DNA of 64,000 nt from Novosphingobium resinovorum (GTDB lineage Bacteria > Pseudomonadota > Alphaproteobacteria > Sphingomonadales > Sphingomonadaceae). Below the pieces are notes generated by a model. The model saw only the letters and a program-made list of their open reading frames with translations. It had not been told where the DNA came from and ran no database searches. The DNA lies in contig NZ_CP017077.1 of the NCBI RefSeq assembly GCF_001742225.1, positions 620,001 to 684,000 of the forward strand. The letters are read 5' to 3'. Below are positions 26,127-35,917 of the stretch, piece after piece. Within the stretch, counting starts at the first letter, position 1. Each line of letters starts with the position of its first letter. Position numbers and translations under genes: made by a program.

Positions 26127-27805
26127 GAAAGAGCCATCCCCTGTGCCTCGCTGGCCGGTTCGGCCGCTACCGCGCTTTCCCGGGCAAGGGCAGCGGCCAG
26201 TTCCGCGCCCACGACCTGGCCGATCTCGCAAGAGCTGGTGATTCCCTGGATGAAGGGATGCCTGCCCATGATGAAAGGCAGGCTCAGACAGAAGAGCTGG
26301 TCGGCCGGAAGGTCGGGCGATATGGGATGAAACTCGTCGTCGACCACGATGCCCCGCGCGGGACCGCGTTCCTGTCCGGCTGCCACGTCGCGCACGATGC
26401 CCTGATCGCGCAGCGAGGCGAAAGGGAAGTCCTTGGCCGCCAGAGCACGCTGGCCGGTAGCCTCGATGAAAACCGGGAAATGGACCGCTTCACCATCGAG
26501 GTGGAGAACGGCGCCGCTTTCCGCCCGGTGATTGTCGATCCTGTAGTTCTCCCCCACCCGCAAGACGTCAAGCTTCCCGGCTTTGTGAAGCGCCAGCATG
26601 CGCTTGATCGATTCGTGCGGAACCGTGGCGTAATCGTCGACGAACACGGGTTTGAAGAAGCGGGAGAAGCGTTGGAAATCTGCATCGTCGAGATGCGGTA
26701 TGAGGCTCTGGATGACTTCGTGCATCCGCAGGATCGCGTAGCGCCATGCCACGGTGCGGCGTGCCTCGTAATCCGCCTGCGCTTGTGCCAGGTTCCGATC
26801 AGCCCACACAAATGGGTCAGTCGCCATACGCTCGGCAAAGTAGCCGTCGCAGAATTCTTCCATATCGAGCCGGTCGAGCCCTACCCGCTCTGCATAAACG
26901 CCATCGGCTGCGGCCAGCTCCTGCTTGAATAGCCCAAAAGCTCGATCGAGAAGGTCGTCCATCTGCCCGGCAATAAGGGCTTCGATGGCTTCGTCGTTGC
27001 AGATGGCGAGCGGCTCATAGGGAATGGGAAAATAGAAGTCCGCTTCGGGAAGCAGCCCCTTGCGCGACAGCATGGTCATATGGAAGTCGTCGGTGCCCAC
27101 GCCGGGCGCGTAGATGAGCCCACCCTGCCCATCATCAACGAACGCGCCATGGCTTACCGCCAGCGCCACCGCAGCATCGATCGCGGTCAGCGACGAACCG
27201 CGAATGCCGATCCGGCAGGCGCGAATTTTCTCGATCTCGGAAGCAGGCCAAGGGCTGAGGAAGTAACCCGGCCGCACTTCCGGTTGGGCTGGCCATTGAT
27301 GACCGGTTGCAAGCACGACATGGTCGAAGAGGGTCTCGAAAACACCTCCCCGCTCCGGCCGCACGACCAGGGTCATTCCATCGCTTCCGCTCGTCGCATC
27401 GATGACTTCGCACCGCGTACGCACGTTCACCTTCACACCGGCGCACGTGGCCCGCTCGAGCATCGCCTGAAGCTGATCGTGGAAGTACTCGCCGAGCAGC
27501 ACGCGCGGGTAGAACGCGCGATCATCGATCTGCTCGCGATCTATGCGCAGTTCTGAAAGCCGATCGTCGCTCTGCCGGTGCAGCCAGTCGACCAGTGTCT
27601 CCTCCAGCGGCGGAATCTCGACGCTGGCGATGTTGGACAGCATGGCGGGGTCGTTCCAGCCGGGCCGATAGGGCGTGCCCCGTCCAACGCTCGCCTGCTT
27701 TTCGAACAGGGTGAGCTCGAATGGCGGTACCTCCTGTTGCAGCAAGGCGTGCAGCGTATAGATAGTGGTCGGGCCGGCACCGACGAACGCGACAGATCGG
27801 GTCAT
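26123..27805 (-). CDS. FAD/NAD(P)-binding protein (HpnW/FAD_NAD_binding_9-like)
   Basis: The 560-residue flavoprotein starts MTRSVAFVGAGPTTIYTLHA, a Rossmann dinucleotide motif, followed by LFEKQASVGRGTPYRPGWND and the VVLATGHQWP block typical of the FAD-NAD(P)-binding family 9 (PF13454). A second nucleotide-binding part is IGIRGSSLTAIDAAVAL, and the C terminus ends with MGRHPFIQGITSSCEIGQVV. Members are found as orphan oxidoreductases; the reaction is not known. The ATG at 27805 is chosen because homology begins there. It is coupled to the DUF1543 gene by ATGA overlap. Confidence 0.85.
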   Translation of the reverse strand: MTRSVAFVGAGPTTIYTLHALLQQEVPPFELTLFEKQASVGRGTPYRPGWNDPAMLSNIASVEIPPLEETLVDWLHRQSDDRLSELRIDREQIDDRAFYPRVLLGEYFHDQLQAMLERATCAGVKVNVRTRCEVIDATSGSDGMTLVVRPERGGVFETLFDHVVLATGHQWPAQPEVRPGYFLSPWPASEIEKIRACRIGIRGSSLTAIDAAVALAVSHGAFVDDGQGGLIYAPGVGTDDFHMTMLSRKGLLPEADFYFPIPYEPLAICNDEAIEALIAGQMDDLLDRAFGLFKQELAAADGVYAERVGLDRLDMEEFCDGYFAERMATDPFVWADRNLAQAQADYEARRTVAWRYAILRMHEVIQSLIPHLDDADFQRFSRFFKPVFVDDYATVPHESIKRMLALHKAGKLDVLRVGENYRIDNHRAESGAVLHLDGEAVHFPVFIEATGQRALAAKDFPFASLRDQGIVRDVAAGQERGPARGIVVDDEFHPISPDLPADQLFCLSLPFIMGRHPFIQGITSSCEIGQVVGAELAAALARESAVAAEPASEAQGMALS

Positions 27806-28099
27806 TCCCGCGAAATGCGCGGGACATGGAATCGGCTCCCGCGAAACGGTTTGATCCCTGTTAATGGCTGCGAACTGTGTGACCGGCTCCAGGCGATGAG
27901 GTCGTGATCCGCCTAGACAGGGCAATCTCGAAAGCATGGCGTATCGCACCCACCAGATTTGCTGATCTCAGACCTTCCTACCGTGGAGGGCTCGGTCTCG
28001 CGGTTGAAGTGCGTGCGGTTCGCAAGACCAGGGGATGCCATGCATTCCGTCCCCGATATCGGCATGCCCAAGTCAGCGGCAAGAGATAGCTCAGCGGTT

Positions 28100-30700
28100 C
28101 TATTCGTCACTGGTAAGCAGGTCAGCAATCTGGGCCGAGAGTACATCCAGCGCGAAGGGCTTCGTGACCAGCCTCATGCAAGGCTCCAACTGGCCGTTGG
28201 CCACGACGGCATTCTCTGCAAAGCCGGTGATGAAAATCACCTTAAGATCTGGACGGGTGACCCTTGCCGCGTCAGCGACCTGACGGCCGTTCAGCCCCCC
28301 TGGCAAGCCGACATCCGTGATAAGCAGATCGATCGCTGCGTTTGAATCGAGCAACGTCACCGCCGTAGGTCCATCATCCGCCTCGAGCGTCACGTGGCCC
28401 ATTTCCTCAAGTAGCTCACAAACGAGCATGCGGATGGTCGGCTCATCATCCACGACCAGAACGGTCCGCTTGCCTGTCTCAGGGATCGCGCATGCCACTT
28501 CGAGCGGCTCTGCGGCATCGACGTTGCCGTAGTGTCTTGGCAGATACAGACACATGGTGGTCCCCATACCGACCTCGCTGTAGGCGCGCACTTGTCCCCC
28601 TGATTGCCGCGCGAATCCGTAGATCATGGAGAGGCCCAATCCCGTCCCCTCTCCAAGCGGTTTGGTCGTGAAAAACGGATCGAATGCCCGTTTCATAGTT
28701 TCGGCCGACATGCCCGTACCCGTATCGGACACGCACAGCGAGAGGTACTGCCCTTCCGGGAGATCGCGCTCGCGACTTGCGCGAGGGTCAAGCCACTTGT
28801 TTGCTGTCTCGATAGTTATCCTGCCGCCTTCCGGCATGGCATCTCGTGCATTGATGCATAGATTGAGCAGTGCGTTCTCGAGCTGGTTCGGATCGACCAA
28901 AGCGGTCCAGAGCCCCGCGGCACCGACCACTTCAAGCTGGATCGCCGGCCCCACCGTCCGCCGAATGAGCTCCTCCATTTCCGCGACAAGACGATTAATG
29001 TCGGTCGGTTTTGGATCAAGCGTCTGTCTTCGGGAAAATGCCAGCAGGCGGTGGGTGAGCGCGGCCGCACGGCGCGAGGCTCCCTGGGCAGCCGTTACGT
29101 ACTTTTCCAGCTCACCGATCCGGCCTTGAGCGATCCGGACCTGCATCATCTCCAGTGATCCAGTGATACCGGCAAGCATATTGTTGAAGTCGTGAGCCAG
29201 ACCGCCGGTGAGCTGACCTACGGCTTCCATTTTCTGAGAATGCCGAAGCTGTTCTTCCGTCATCATCAGGCTGGTGGTGCGCTCTTCGACCTGCTGCTCG
29301 AGCGATTGGGTGAGAGCGGCCAGGTCATGCTCGGCCCGCCGCCGTTCAGTTGCGCTTCGAGTACGGGCAGCAATCTCCTGCATGAAAATCACTTCGTCAG
29401 CGGACCAGGTGCGCGGAGTGCCGTTGTTCACGTAGATCAGAGCAACAAACGCACCGTTCTCATGCAACGGCATATTGATGAAAGAATGGGCGGTGATATT
29501 CTTCAGGACGTCGGCCTGGTCCCGCGTGCGCACATCGACATCGGCATCGGTGCACAGCACCGTCTCTCCGCGTTTCAGGTCTTCGATGTAGGTGCCATGC
29601 TCACGAAAATGCAATGTCCCGGCGATGGTTGTCACACCCGGCGCGTTCCAGTCACGCTCGACCGTTATCGTCTCAGCAACTGGATCAATCGTGCCGTATC
29701 CGGCTCGGCTGACACCAAGTGTGGTCCCGAGAATTTCGGACGCCGCGAACGCAATGTCCGCAGGGCTGTCCATCTCGCGCAGCACGTCCGTCAGGTGGAG
29801 TAGTGCTGCTTGGCGAGCCTCTGCCCCCCGGCGGTCGGTAATGTCGAAACTTACGCCCGGAAAGTGCTTGGTGATCCCGTCGGGAGCAAGGCTGCAATGC
29901 CCTTCGGCCGCAACCCATCTAATCGATCCATCCGGCTGGGTCAGCCGATATTCGCAGGCAAAGGGCCCGAGCTCTTCCGCGGCCTTTTCGATTCTGGCTG
30001 TCAATCCGGGGAGATCATCCGGATGAACCCTTGCGAAGAACTCTTCAAGTCGCGCGCCGCGCGCGGCGCGCTCCACGTCCACACCGTAGAGCGTAGCAAG
30101 CCGCGCGTCCGACACGATGAGATCATCGCCGACGTTCCAGTCCCACGTTCCAACTGACCGGGAAGCGACCAACATCGCATCACTTCTACGCTGCAGCATG
30201 CGCAGTTCGATCTGGGTGATCGCCTGGGCCGCCAGTGCGATCAATGTCTGGCGCTGAACTTCGTTCAAGCCCTCAGGTCTTGGGACGGTATCGATGACAC
30301 AGAGCGAACCAAGCGGCAGGCCATCCGGCGTGAGGAGTGGGACGCCGGCGTAATAGCGGATGTGGGGTTCACCGGTGACCAGTGAAAAATTTGCCGTTCT
30401 ACGATCGGCGGCAAGGTCTCGTATCTCGAAAAGGCCCGGTCCCTGGATGGCCAGCGCGCACACGGATGTGTCGATCGACGTCTCAAGCGTAGTGACGCCA
30501 AACCTGGCCTTGAACCATTGCCGGTGCCTGTCGACCAGACTGACAAGCGCAATTGGGGTGCCGCATGCGTTCTTTGCAAGCCAAGCGATATCGTCGAACG
30601 CGCGCTCCGGCGGTGTGTCGAGGATATCGGCCTGCAAGAGGCTTTCGAGCCGCTCCGATTCTGTCCAGGCCCGAGCGGGAGTGTCAGAACCAGATTTCAT
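28100..30700 (-). CDS. Hybrid histidine kinase (GAF-PAS-GAF-HisKA-HATPase-REC)
   Basis: An 866-residue cytoplasmic sensor with no membrane segment. GAF at ~20-165, PAS at ~180-290 (GTWDWNVGDDLIVSDARLA), second GAF at ~305-455, HisKA with GQLTGGLAHDFNNMLAG (phospho-acceptor His ~503), the HATPase with INARDAMPEGG and GEGTGLGLSMIYGFARQSGG, and a C-terminal receiver with LLITDVGLPGG (Asp ~796). It strongly resembles the two other hybrid kinases at 43.9 and 50.3 kb. A probable EcfG-type promoter lies about 95 bases upstream. Signal unknown; GAF/PAS suggests a small ligand, light or redox input. Confidence 0.93.
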   Translation of the reverse strand: MKSGSDTPARAWTESERLESLLQADILDTPPERAFDDIAWLAKNACGTPIALVSLVDRHRQWFKARFGVTTLETSIDTSVCALAIQGPGLFEIRDLAADRRTANFSLVTGEPHIRYYAGVPLLTPDGLPLGSLCVIDTVPRPEGLNEVQRQTLIALAAQAITQIELRMLQRRSDAMLVASRSVGTWDWNVGDDLIVSDARLATLYGVDVERAARGARLEEFFARVHPDDLPGLTARIEKAAEELGPFACEYRLTQPDGSIRWVAAEGHCSLAPDGITKHFPGVSFDITDRRGAEARQAALLHLTDVLREMDSPADIAFAASEILGTTLGVSRAGYGTIDPVAETITVERDWNAPGVTTIAGTLHFREHGTYIEDLKRGETVLCTDADVDVRTRDQADVLKNITAHSFINMPLHENGAFVALIYVNNGTPRTWSADEVIFMQEIAARTRSATERRRAEHDLAALTQSLEQQVEERTTSLMMTEEQLRHSQKMEAVGQLTGGLAHDFNNMLAGITGSLEMMQVRIAQGRIGELEKYVTAAQGASRRAAALTHRLLAFSRRQTLDPKPTDINRLVAEMEELIRRTVGPAIQLEVVGAAGLWTALVDPNQLENALLNLCINARDAMPEGGRITIETANKWLDPRASRERDLPEGQYLSLCVSDTGTGMSAETMKRAFDPFFTTKPLGEGTGLGLSMIYGFARQSGGQVRAYSEVGMGTTMCLYLPRHYGNVDAAEPLEVACAIPETGKRTVLVVDDEPTIRMLVCELLEEMGHVTLEADDGPTAVTLLDSNAAIDLLITDVGLPGGLNGRQVADAARVTRPDLKVIFITGFAENAVVANGQLEPCMRLVTKPFALDVLSAQIADLLTSDE

Positions 30701-30794
30701 CGCGCCGGCCTGTCAGGCGAAATTGATGCCAAGGTGATCTACCATCTCTCTGCGAAAGCGATTTGCGGGGCACAACTTCCACGCATTGTCACCG

Positions 30795-30819
30795 AACGCT
30801 TTAGGGGATTTGATGTTTC
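30795..30819 (-). promoter_or_regulatory. EcfG-like promoter upstream of the hybrid kinase
   Basis: On the minus strand GAAAC (30819-30815), one mismatch from GGAAC, is followed by 16 bases and CGTT (30798-30795). It lies about 95 bases before the ATG at 30700. Confidence 0.45.
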
Positions 30820-31210
30820 CCCAACATCTTAGTTCTGCGCGCCAAATGCCGTGATGCGTTCGGCGCCAGACCGCGTCGGAGATCACCGCAGCCTTGCATC
30901 TTCCCGCTCGCCAAGCAGACGCCAGATCGGAAGGGGATCAGGCGTCGCGCCTTTTGGGGGTATGTGCTCACCCGCAAAAAGCGCGCGCCTGCCGTTTGAC
31001 ATTGATTTCCTCGTGCCTGGAAGTGGGCATCGATTTACGAATGGGTCTGAAAGTCCGTCTGAGAGTGTTCATGGATTGACAATTCTGCGGAGCATGAGAC
31101 TGCCTAGAGCGACATGGATCATGGCCTCCGGGACGTCGATCCGCTGCTCGTCGCCGCGGACGAGCCGTTTCCACCGGGTCATCCCACCGAAAGTGCGCTG
31201 GACGAGACAC
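30820..31210. other. Intergenic region before the GlsB/YeaQ-type gene
   Basis: About 390 bases with no supported gene. A plus-strand frame just before the membrane-protein gene reads DVDPLLVAADEPFPPGHP with coding-like composition, but it has no ribosome site, overlaps the next start and has no family match, so it is not called. Confidence 0.35.
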
Positions 31211-31477
31211 ATGGGCTGGATCATCGCATTTTTCGTTGGCGGCATCGCAGGCTGGCTGGCTAGCATGGTGATGAAGCGGGATGCATCGATAGGCCCCTTC
31301 CTCAATATCGTCGTGGGCTGTGCCGGCTCGATTATCGGCAACGCGCTTTCAGGGCCGTTGCGGGGCATTCGTGGCAGTGTGGGCAGGAATTTTCGCTTAC
31401 AGATCTGATTATCCCCTTCGTTGGCGCGGTCATCCTTCTTTCAATCGTCAATTTCTTCCACCGCAACCGCGCGCTGA
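31211..31477 (+). pseudogene. GlsB/YeaQ/YmgE-family membrane protein, frameshifted
   Basis: The family start is clear: MGWIIAFFVGGIAGWLASMV, then SIGPFLNIVVGCAGSIIGNA. The first frame stops early (TGA at 31406). The expected continuation, QEFSLTDLIIPFVGAVILLS followed by IVNFFHRNRAL, is in the next frame. One extra G in the GGG run near 31381 (GTGGGGCAG) would join the two as GSVGQEFSLTDL. These small multi-helix proteins are stress-induced inner-membrane proteins. The exact 3' end is uncertain; an intrinsic terminator begins at 31501. Confidence 0.72.
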
Positions 31478-31500
31478 GCGAATTTTCAAGTCGGGGATTG

Positions 31501-31533
31501 CGCCGCCCCTCAATTTCGGACGGGCGGCGTTTT
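31501..31533 (+). terminator. Intrinsic terminator
   Basis: CGCCGCCC (31501-31508) and GGGCGGCG (31522-31529) form a perfect 8-base GC stem with a 13-base loop, followed by TTTT. It ends the GlsB/YeaQ-type transcript on the plus strand. Confidence 0.7.
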
Positions 31534-31685
31534 GCCGTCCAGATATCGCCAACCCTTGCTTCCGTCGCACAGATATGCGTTCAGCCGAGTGCATGGTTGA
31601 AACTTAAAAGCCGGCCGGCGCTTTGTGCAAGAGCCATCTTCTCGCCGTTTCGGTGAGTATATGGCGCTTCACCGGAGCCTGATTT

Positions 31686-32534
31686 ATGTTAATTCGCGGC
31701 GGATATGAGATTGGTCTTAAAGTAGAGGCTTCAACGCCTTTGGTGGCGATGCTCAACGTTCGTCCGGAAAGATTTCAGGACTTGCGATCACCTCACGCGA
31801 TCATGAACGATCGCGGCATTCCGATGCAACATTACCATGATGCTTTCGGAAATTTTTGCACGCGCCTCACTCTGCCGAGCGGGACAACCACGATTTCCTG
31901 CAACTTTCTGATGCACGACTCTGGGCTGGCCGACATCGAGTGTCCTGATGCTGTGCAGCATGAGGTGGCCGATCTGCCGCACGAAGTGCTCCAGTATCTA
32001 TTGGGAAGCCGGTATTGCGAGACAGACCATCTCTCCAATATCGCCTGGGGATTGTTCGGACACATACCCGCGGGGTGGCAGCGGGTAAGGGCCATCGTCG
32101 ATTTTGTTCATCGCCACCTGACGTACGGCTACGAGCACGCCCGCGCGACGCGAACGGCGTACGAAGCGTACAACGAACGCGTCGGCGTATGCCGTGACTT
32201 CGCCCATCTGGCCGTGGCTCTATGCCGGTGCATGAACATACCGGCACGCTATTGCAGCGGATACCTTGGTGATATCGGTGTGGAGCCACTCGACGTTCCG
32301 ATGGATTTTCATGCGTGGTTCGAAGCTTATCTGGGCGGCACATGGCACAGCTTCGACGCGCGTCACCAAGTTCCGAGGATCGGGCGGATACTTATGGCAT
32401 GTGGCCGCGATGCGGCGGATACGGCGCTGACCACGGCCTTTGGCCCGCTGCAGCTTGTCAGTTTTCGCGTGCTAACAGAAGAAGTCAACGTGGCCGGAAC
32501 ACAGACTTCGAACTCCCTAGCATTCGCGGCGTGA
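31686..32534 (+). CDS. Transglutaminase-like cysteine peptidase family protein
   Basis: The 282-residue protein has the bacterial transglutaminase N-terminal domain (residues ~1-100) followed by the papain-like core with the full triad: Cys in RVGVCRDFAHLAVAL, His in PMDFHAWFEAYLGG and Asp in WHSFDARH. No signal peptide is present, so the protein is likely cytoplasmic. GGAG lies about 8 bases before the ATG. Such proteins may crosslink or cleave proteins or peptidoglycan-like peptides, and often accompany alpha-E/ATP-grasp partners, which are absent here. The end overlaps a small minus-strand gene by 18 bases. Confidence 0.88.
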   Translation: MLIRGGYEIGLKVEASTPLVAMLNVRPERFQDLRSPHAIMNDRGIPMQHYHDAFGNFCTRLTLPSGTTTISCNFLMHDSGLADIECPDAVQHEVADLPHEVLQYLLGSRYCETDHLSNIAWGLFGHIPAGWQRVRAIVDFVHRHLTYGYEHARATRTAYEAYNERVGVCRDFAHLAVALCRCMNIPARYCSGYLGDIGVEPLDVPMDFHAWFEAYLGGTWHSFDARHQVPRIGRILMACGRDAADTALTTAFGPLQLVSFRVLTEEVNVAGTQTSNSLAFAA

Positions 32535-32711
32535 AGCTTGCTCTTCGGCCAGCCTGGCCGCCGCAATAAGGCTTTGGCCGGTTTTTACTGCAGCATTGAC
32601 GGTCATCGTGACGGCCATGCCGTTGGGGCCGTCCAGAATGACGACCCCGTTCTCGGCACTTGCAACGCCGGGATCGTCTCTTGGCTGGGGCGGGTTCGGC
32701 TGTATCGTCAT
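32517..32711 (-). CDS. Small protein coupled to the Crp/Fnr regulator
   Basis: A 64-residue protein, MTIQPNPPQPRDDPGVASAE then NGVVILDGPNGMAVTMTVNA and a terminal charged helix. Its ATG overlaps the stop of the Crp/Fnr gene (ATGA), which strongly supports translation. I do not recognise the family, but similar short proteins ending in an amphipathic helix occur in sphingomonads. It might be a partner or a modulator of the regulator; this is inference. The 3' end overlaps the convergent transglutaminase gene. Confidence 0.65.
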   Translation of the reverse strand: MTIQPNPPQPRDDPGVASAENGVVILDGPNGMAVTMTVNAAVKTGQSLIAAARLAEEQASRREC

Positions 32712-33457
32712 GACGGGTGCTCTAGATGAGAGGGCAGGACGGGGTCGGGATCTTCCAGATAGAGGTAATCCGGATCAAACTGGCCACGTGCGACAAGGCG
32801 CTTGGCGTCCAGTATTTCGACGAGCGAAGAGCGGAAGATGCAGACTTTCTCTTCCCGCAGCTGGCGCATGACCCTGTTCACATGAACGTTGGTCAGGCCG
32901 CATATTTCGGCGATATCACTCTGGGTCAGCGGCAGGGCAAACCGGCGGCCGTCGCTCAGCCCGGCCGAAAACAGCCGAGCATTGGTCTCGCACAGAAAAT
33001 GCGCGACCCTTCCCATTGCATCCATGCGCCCGAGGCGGAACAGCCAGGCGCGGTGGATCGCAGCATCGATAAGTGTGGAGAACCATAGTTTGCGGCCCAG
33101 TTGCGGCTGCTCCTCGATGATCGCATCGAGCTGTTCATGGCGTACGATCGCCACTGTGGCGGCAGTCATTGTTGCCACGTCATGGTCGAGTGTCTGGAGC
33201 GGGTAGGCGTGCAGATCGACAAAGTCGCCGGGCACATGGATTGCCACCAGCTGGCGTAGTCCGTTGCGATCGTCGATGTACCGTGACAGAAAACCGTCAA
33301 CCAGCAGAGTGCTTTCGTGCAGTGCGGTTCCCGCGCGGATGATGATCTGGCGAGCTTCCAGCGTCCTCACTTCCTCTATCGCCCCTTCGAGGCAAAGGCG
33401 TTCGTTGGCGCTGAGACTGGCTCCGCGCTTGTATCTGAGAAAGCGATCAGTAAACAT
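32708..33457 (-). CDS. Crp/Fnr-family transcriptional regulator
   Basis: A 249-residue protein with a cyclic-nucleotide-binding-like beta barrel (IIIRAGTALHESTLLVDGFL, VAIHVPGDFVDLHAYPLQ), a dimerisation helix and a winged HTH with LTQSDIAEICGLTNVHVNRV MRQL. There are no N-terminal cysteines for an Fnr-type iron-sulfur cluster. AAAAGG lies about 6 bases before the ATG at 33457; the longer frame is upstream noise. It diverges from katE across a region holding a Crp/Fnr-type box, so it may control katE and itself. It is coupled to a 64-residue protein. Confidence 0.9.
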   Translation of the reverse strand: MFTDRFLRYKRGASLSANERLCLEGAIEEVRTLEARQIIIRAGTALHESTLLVDGFLSRYIDDRNGLRQLVAIHVPGDFVDLHAYPLQTLDHDVATMTAATVAIVRHEQLDAIIEEQPQLGRKLWFSTLIDAAIHRAWLFRLGRMDAMGRVAHFLCETNARLFSAGLSDGRRFALPLTQSDIAEICGLTNVHVNRVMRQLREEKVCIFRSSLVEILDAKRLVARGQFDPDYLYLEDPDPVLPSHLEHPS

Positions 33458-33556
33458 CGATGCCTTTTCAATGCTGATGGTGTGGTCCGGCGCACACGCG
33501 CATGATCTGAACTGCTGCTGGCAGGGAAGTGTTGCGCGCATCTGCGATAAATCGTC

Positions 33557-33570
33557 TTGACGCAGGTTAA
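33557..33570. promoter_or_regulatory. Crp/Fnr-type operator between regulator and katE
   Basis: TTGAC-GCAG-GTTAA differs by one base from the perfect FixK/Fnr-type palindrome TTGAC-N4-GTCAA. It is centred about 80 bases before the katE ATG and 105 bases before the divergent Crp/Fnr start, a good position to affect both. Confidence 0.5.
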
Positions 33571-33642
33571 TTTACGATTTTCGGAAGCAACTGGGAGTGA
33601 CGTTCCGGGTTGGATGGCCAGATCAATCCCCGAGGAATGACC

Positions 33643-35865
33643 ATGGCCAAGACCCCCAGCAAGACGCAGTCCAAGTCTTCCAAGCCGGTGACGGCAGCCG
33701 ACCTGGCCGGGGTGGATATCGGCGGGGAGTCACTCCAAAAAGCGGACCCTGTTCCGGCGGATGCGGACATCGCATTTGCGTACAGCGAGCCGCAGGGCGC
33801 TGGCGGAGAGACCCGGCAGGTCGCAGGCGGCGAGGTGCCGACGATGACCACCCAGCAAGGCATTCCGGTTGGTGATGACCAGAACAGTCTCAAGCAGGGC
33901 GCGCGGGGGCCCACGCTGCTGGAAGACTTTCACTTCCGCGAGAAGATGTTCCACTTCGACCACGAACGCATTCCCGAGCGCGTCGTCCATGCGCGGGGCT
34001 ATGCGGCGCACGGATATTTCGAACTCACTGACAGTCTTGCCGACGTCAGCCGCGCCGACATTTTCCAGCGCGTCGGCGAGCGGACGCCGGCTTTCGTGCG
34101 TTTTTCGACCGTGGCGGGCTCGAAAGGCTCGGTCGATCTCGCGCGCGATGTGCGGGGGTTCGCGGTCAAGCTCTACACCCAGGAGGGCAACTGGGATCTG
34201 GTCGGCAACAACATCCCCGTTTTCTTCATCCAGGACGCGATGAAGTTTCCCGACCTCATCCACGCCGCCAAACCCGAACCGGACCGTGCATTTCCGCAAG
34301 CGCAGACGGCGCACGACAATTTCTGGGACTTCATCTCGCTGACGCCGGAGAGCTTCCACATGGTTATGTGGGCCATGTCGGACCGCGCGATCCCGCGCTC
34401 TTTCCGCACGATGGAGGGCTTTGGCGTTCACACGTTCCGCCTCATCGACGCCAAAGGCAAATCGACGTTCGTGAAGTTCCACTGGAAGCCCAAGCAGGGG
34501 CTGCAGTCGGTAGTGTGGAACGAGGCGGTGAAGATCAACGGCGCCGATCCCGATTTTCATCGCCGCGACTTGTGGGACGCCATCAATTCGGGCGATTACC
34601 CCGAATGGGAGCTCGGCGTCCAGCTGTTCGACGATGCCTTCGCCGACAGCTTCGACTTCGACGTTCTCGACGCGACCAAGCTGATCCCCGAGGAACTGGT
34701 GCCGGTCCGGGTGGTCGGGCGCCTCGTGCTGGACCGGGTGGTCGACAATTTCTTCGCCGAGACCGAGCAGGTCGCGTTCTGTACGCAAAACGTGCCGCCG
34801 GGCATCGATTTCTCAAACGATCCGCTGCTCCAGGGGCGCAATTTCTCGTACCTCGATACCCAGATCAAGCGGCTTGGCGGGCCAAACTTCACGCATATCC
34901 CCATCAACGCGCCCAAATGCCCGATGCACCATTTCCAGCAGGACGGGCATATGGCGATGCATAACCCCAGGGGCCGCGCGAACTACGAACCAAACAGCTG
35001 GGGCCCGACCCATGGCGGCCCGCGCGAAGACCCGGCACGCGGGTTCACAAGCTTTGCGCAGGAGGCGGAAGGGCCCAAGCAGCGGGTACGTTCGGAAACT
35101 TTCGCCGACCATTACAGCCAGGCGCGTCAGTTCTTCGTGTCGCAGACGCCGATCGAACAGAAGCACATCGGCGACGCGCTCGTCTTCGAATTGTCGAAGG
35201 TGGAACGCCCCGACATCCGCTCACGCACGGTTTCGCATTTGCTGAACATCGATGGCGGTCTGGCGCAAACCGTCGCGGAGGGTCTCGGCCTGCCATTGCC
35301 GGATGCTGCGGCAGCAGCTCGTGAGCCGCTGGTGGACCTGCCGCCGTCGCACAAGCTGAGCATTCTCAAGAACGGTCCAGATAGCTTCAAGGGGCGCAAG
35401 CTCGGCATTCTTCTGAGTGACGGCGCCGATGCCGCCGTGTTCAAGGCGCTGGTAAAGGCGGTGGACAAGGAAAAGGCGGTCTATGAGGTTATTGCGCCCA
35501 GGATCGCCGGTGTCACGCTGTCAGATGGTACGAGCGTTGCGGCGAAGCAGAAGATCGACGGCGGACCATCGGTCCTTTTCGATGCCGTGGCGGTCGTGGT
35601 GTCGCACGAAGGCGCGGCCCTTCTTGCAGGCGATGCCGCTGCGAAGGACTTCGTTACCGATGCTTTCGCCCACTGCAAGTTCATCGGCTTCAGCGCGGAG
35701 GCGCAGGCCATCTTCGCCAAAGCCGGGATCGCCGAGGATCTCGACGAGGCCTGCAAACCGCTCGGCAACGCGAAGGACGCGGCCGGATTCGTCGAGGCGT
35801 GCCGCGCATTGCGATACTGGCCCCGAGAACTGGAGGTAGACCTGGATGCACGGCCCGCAGCCTGA
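33643..35865 (+). CDS. katE: Large-subunit monofunctional catalase (HPII type)
   Basis: A 740-residue clade 2 catalase converting hydrogen peroxide to water and oxygen. Active-site His ~116 is in [15 protein letters not shown], the distal-side [20 protein letters not shown] block is intact, and the proximal heme Tyr ~403 is in [21 protein letters not shown]-terminal DJ-1/PfpI-like domain ([19 protein letters not shown] to the end) gives the large-subunit length. GAGGA lies 7 bases before the chosen ATG; an in-frame ATG six bases earlier is possible. The Crp/Fnr box lies upstream, and the glycosyltransferase cluster begins 52 bases downstream. Confidence 0.96.
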   Translation: MAKTPSKTQSKSSKPVTAADLAGVDIGGESLQKADPVPADADIAFAYSEPQGAGGETRQVAGGEVPTMTTQQGIPVGDDQNSLKQGARGPTLLEDFHFREKMFHFDHERIPERVVHARGYAAHGYFELTDSLADVSRADIFQRVGERTPAFVRFSTVAGSKGSVDLARDVRGFAVKLYTQEGNWDLVGNNIPVFFIQDAMKFPDLIHAAKPEPDRAFPQAQTAHDNFWDFISLTPESFHMVMWAMSDRAIPRSFRTMEGFGVHTFRLIDAKGKSTFVKFHWKPKQGLQSVVWNEAVKINGADPDFHRRDLWDAINSGDYPEWELGVQLFDDAFADSFDFDVLDATKLIPEELVPVRVVGRLVLDRVVDNFFAETEQVAFCTQNVPPGIDFSNDPLLQGRNFSYLDTQIKRLGGPNFTHIPINAPKCPMHHFQQDGHMAMHNPRGRANYEPNSWGPTHGGPREDPARGFTSFAQEAEGPKQRVRSETFADHYSQARQFFVSQTPIEQKHIGDALVFELSKVERPDIRSRTVSHLLNIDGGLAQTVAEGLGLPLPDAAAAAREPLVDLPPSHKLSILKNGPDSFKGRKLGILLSDGADAAVFKALVKAVDKEKAVYEVIAPRIAGVTLSDGTSVAAKQKIDGGPSVLFDAVAVVVSHEGAALLAGDAAAKDFVTDAFAHCKFIGFSAEAQAIFAKAGIAEDLDEACKPLGNAKDAAGFVEACRALRYWPRELEVDLDARPAA

Positions 35866-35917
35866 TCCCGCACTGTACGAGTTCGGGGACCAGGCACGAA
35901 ACCCAGGAGGCGACGTC

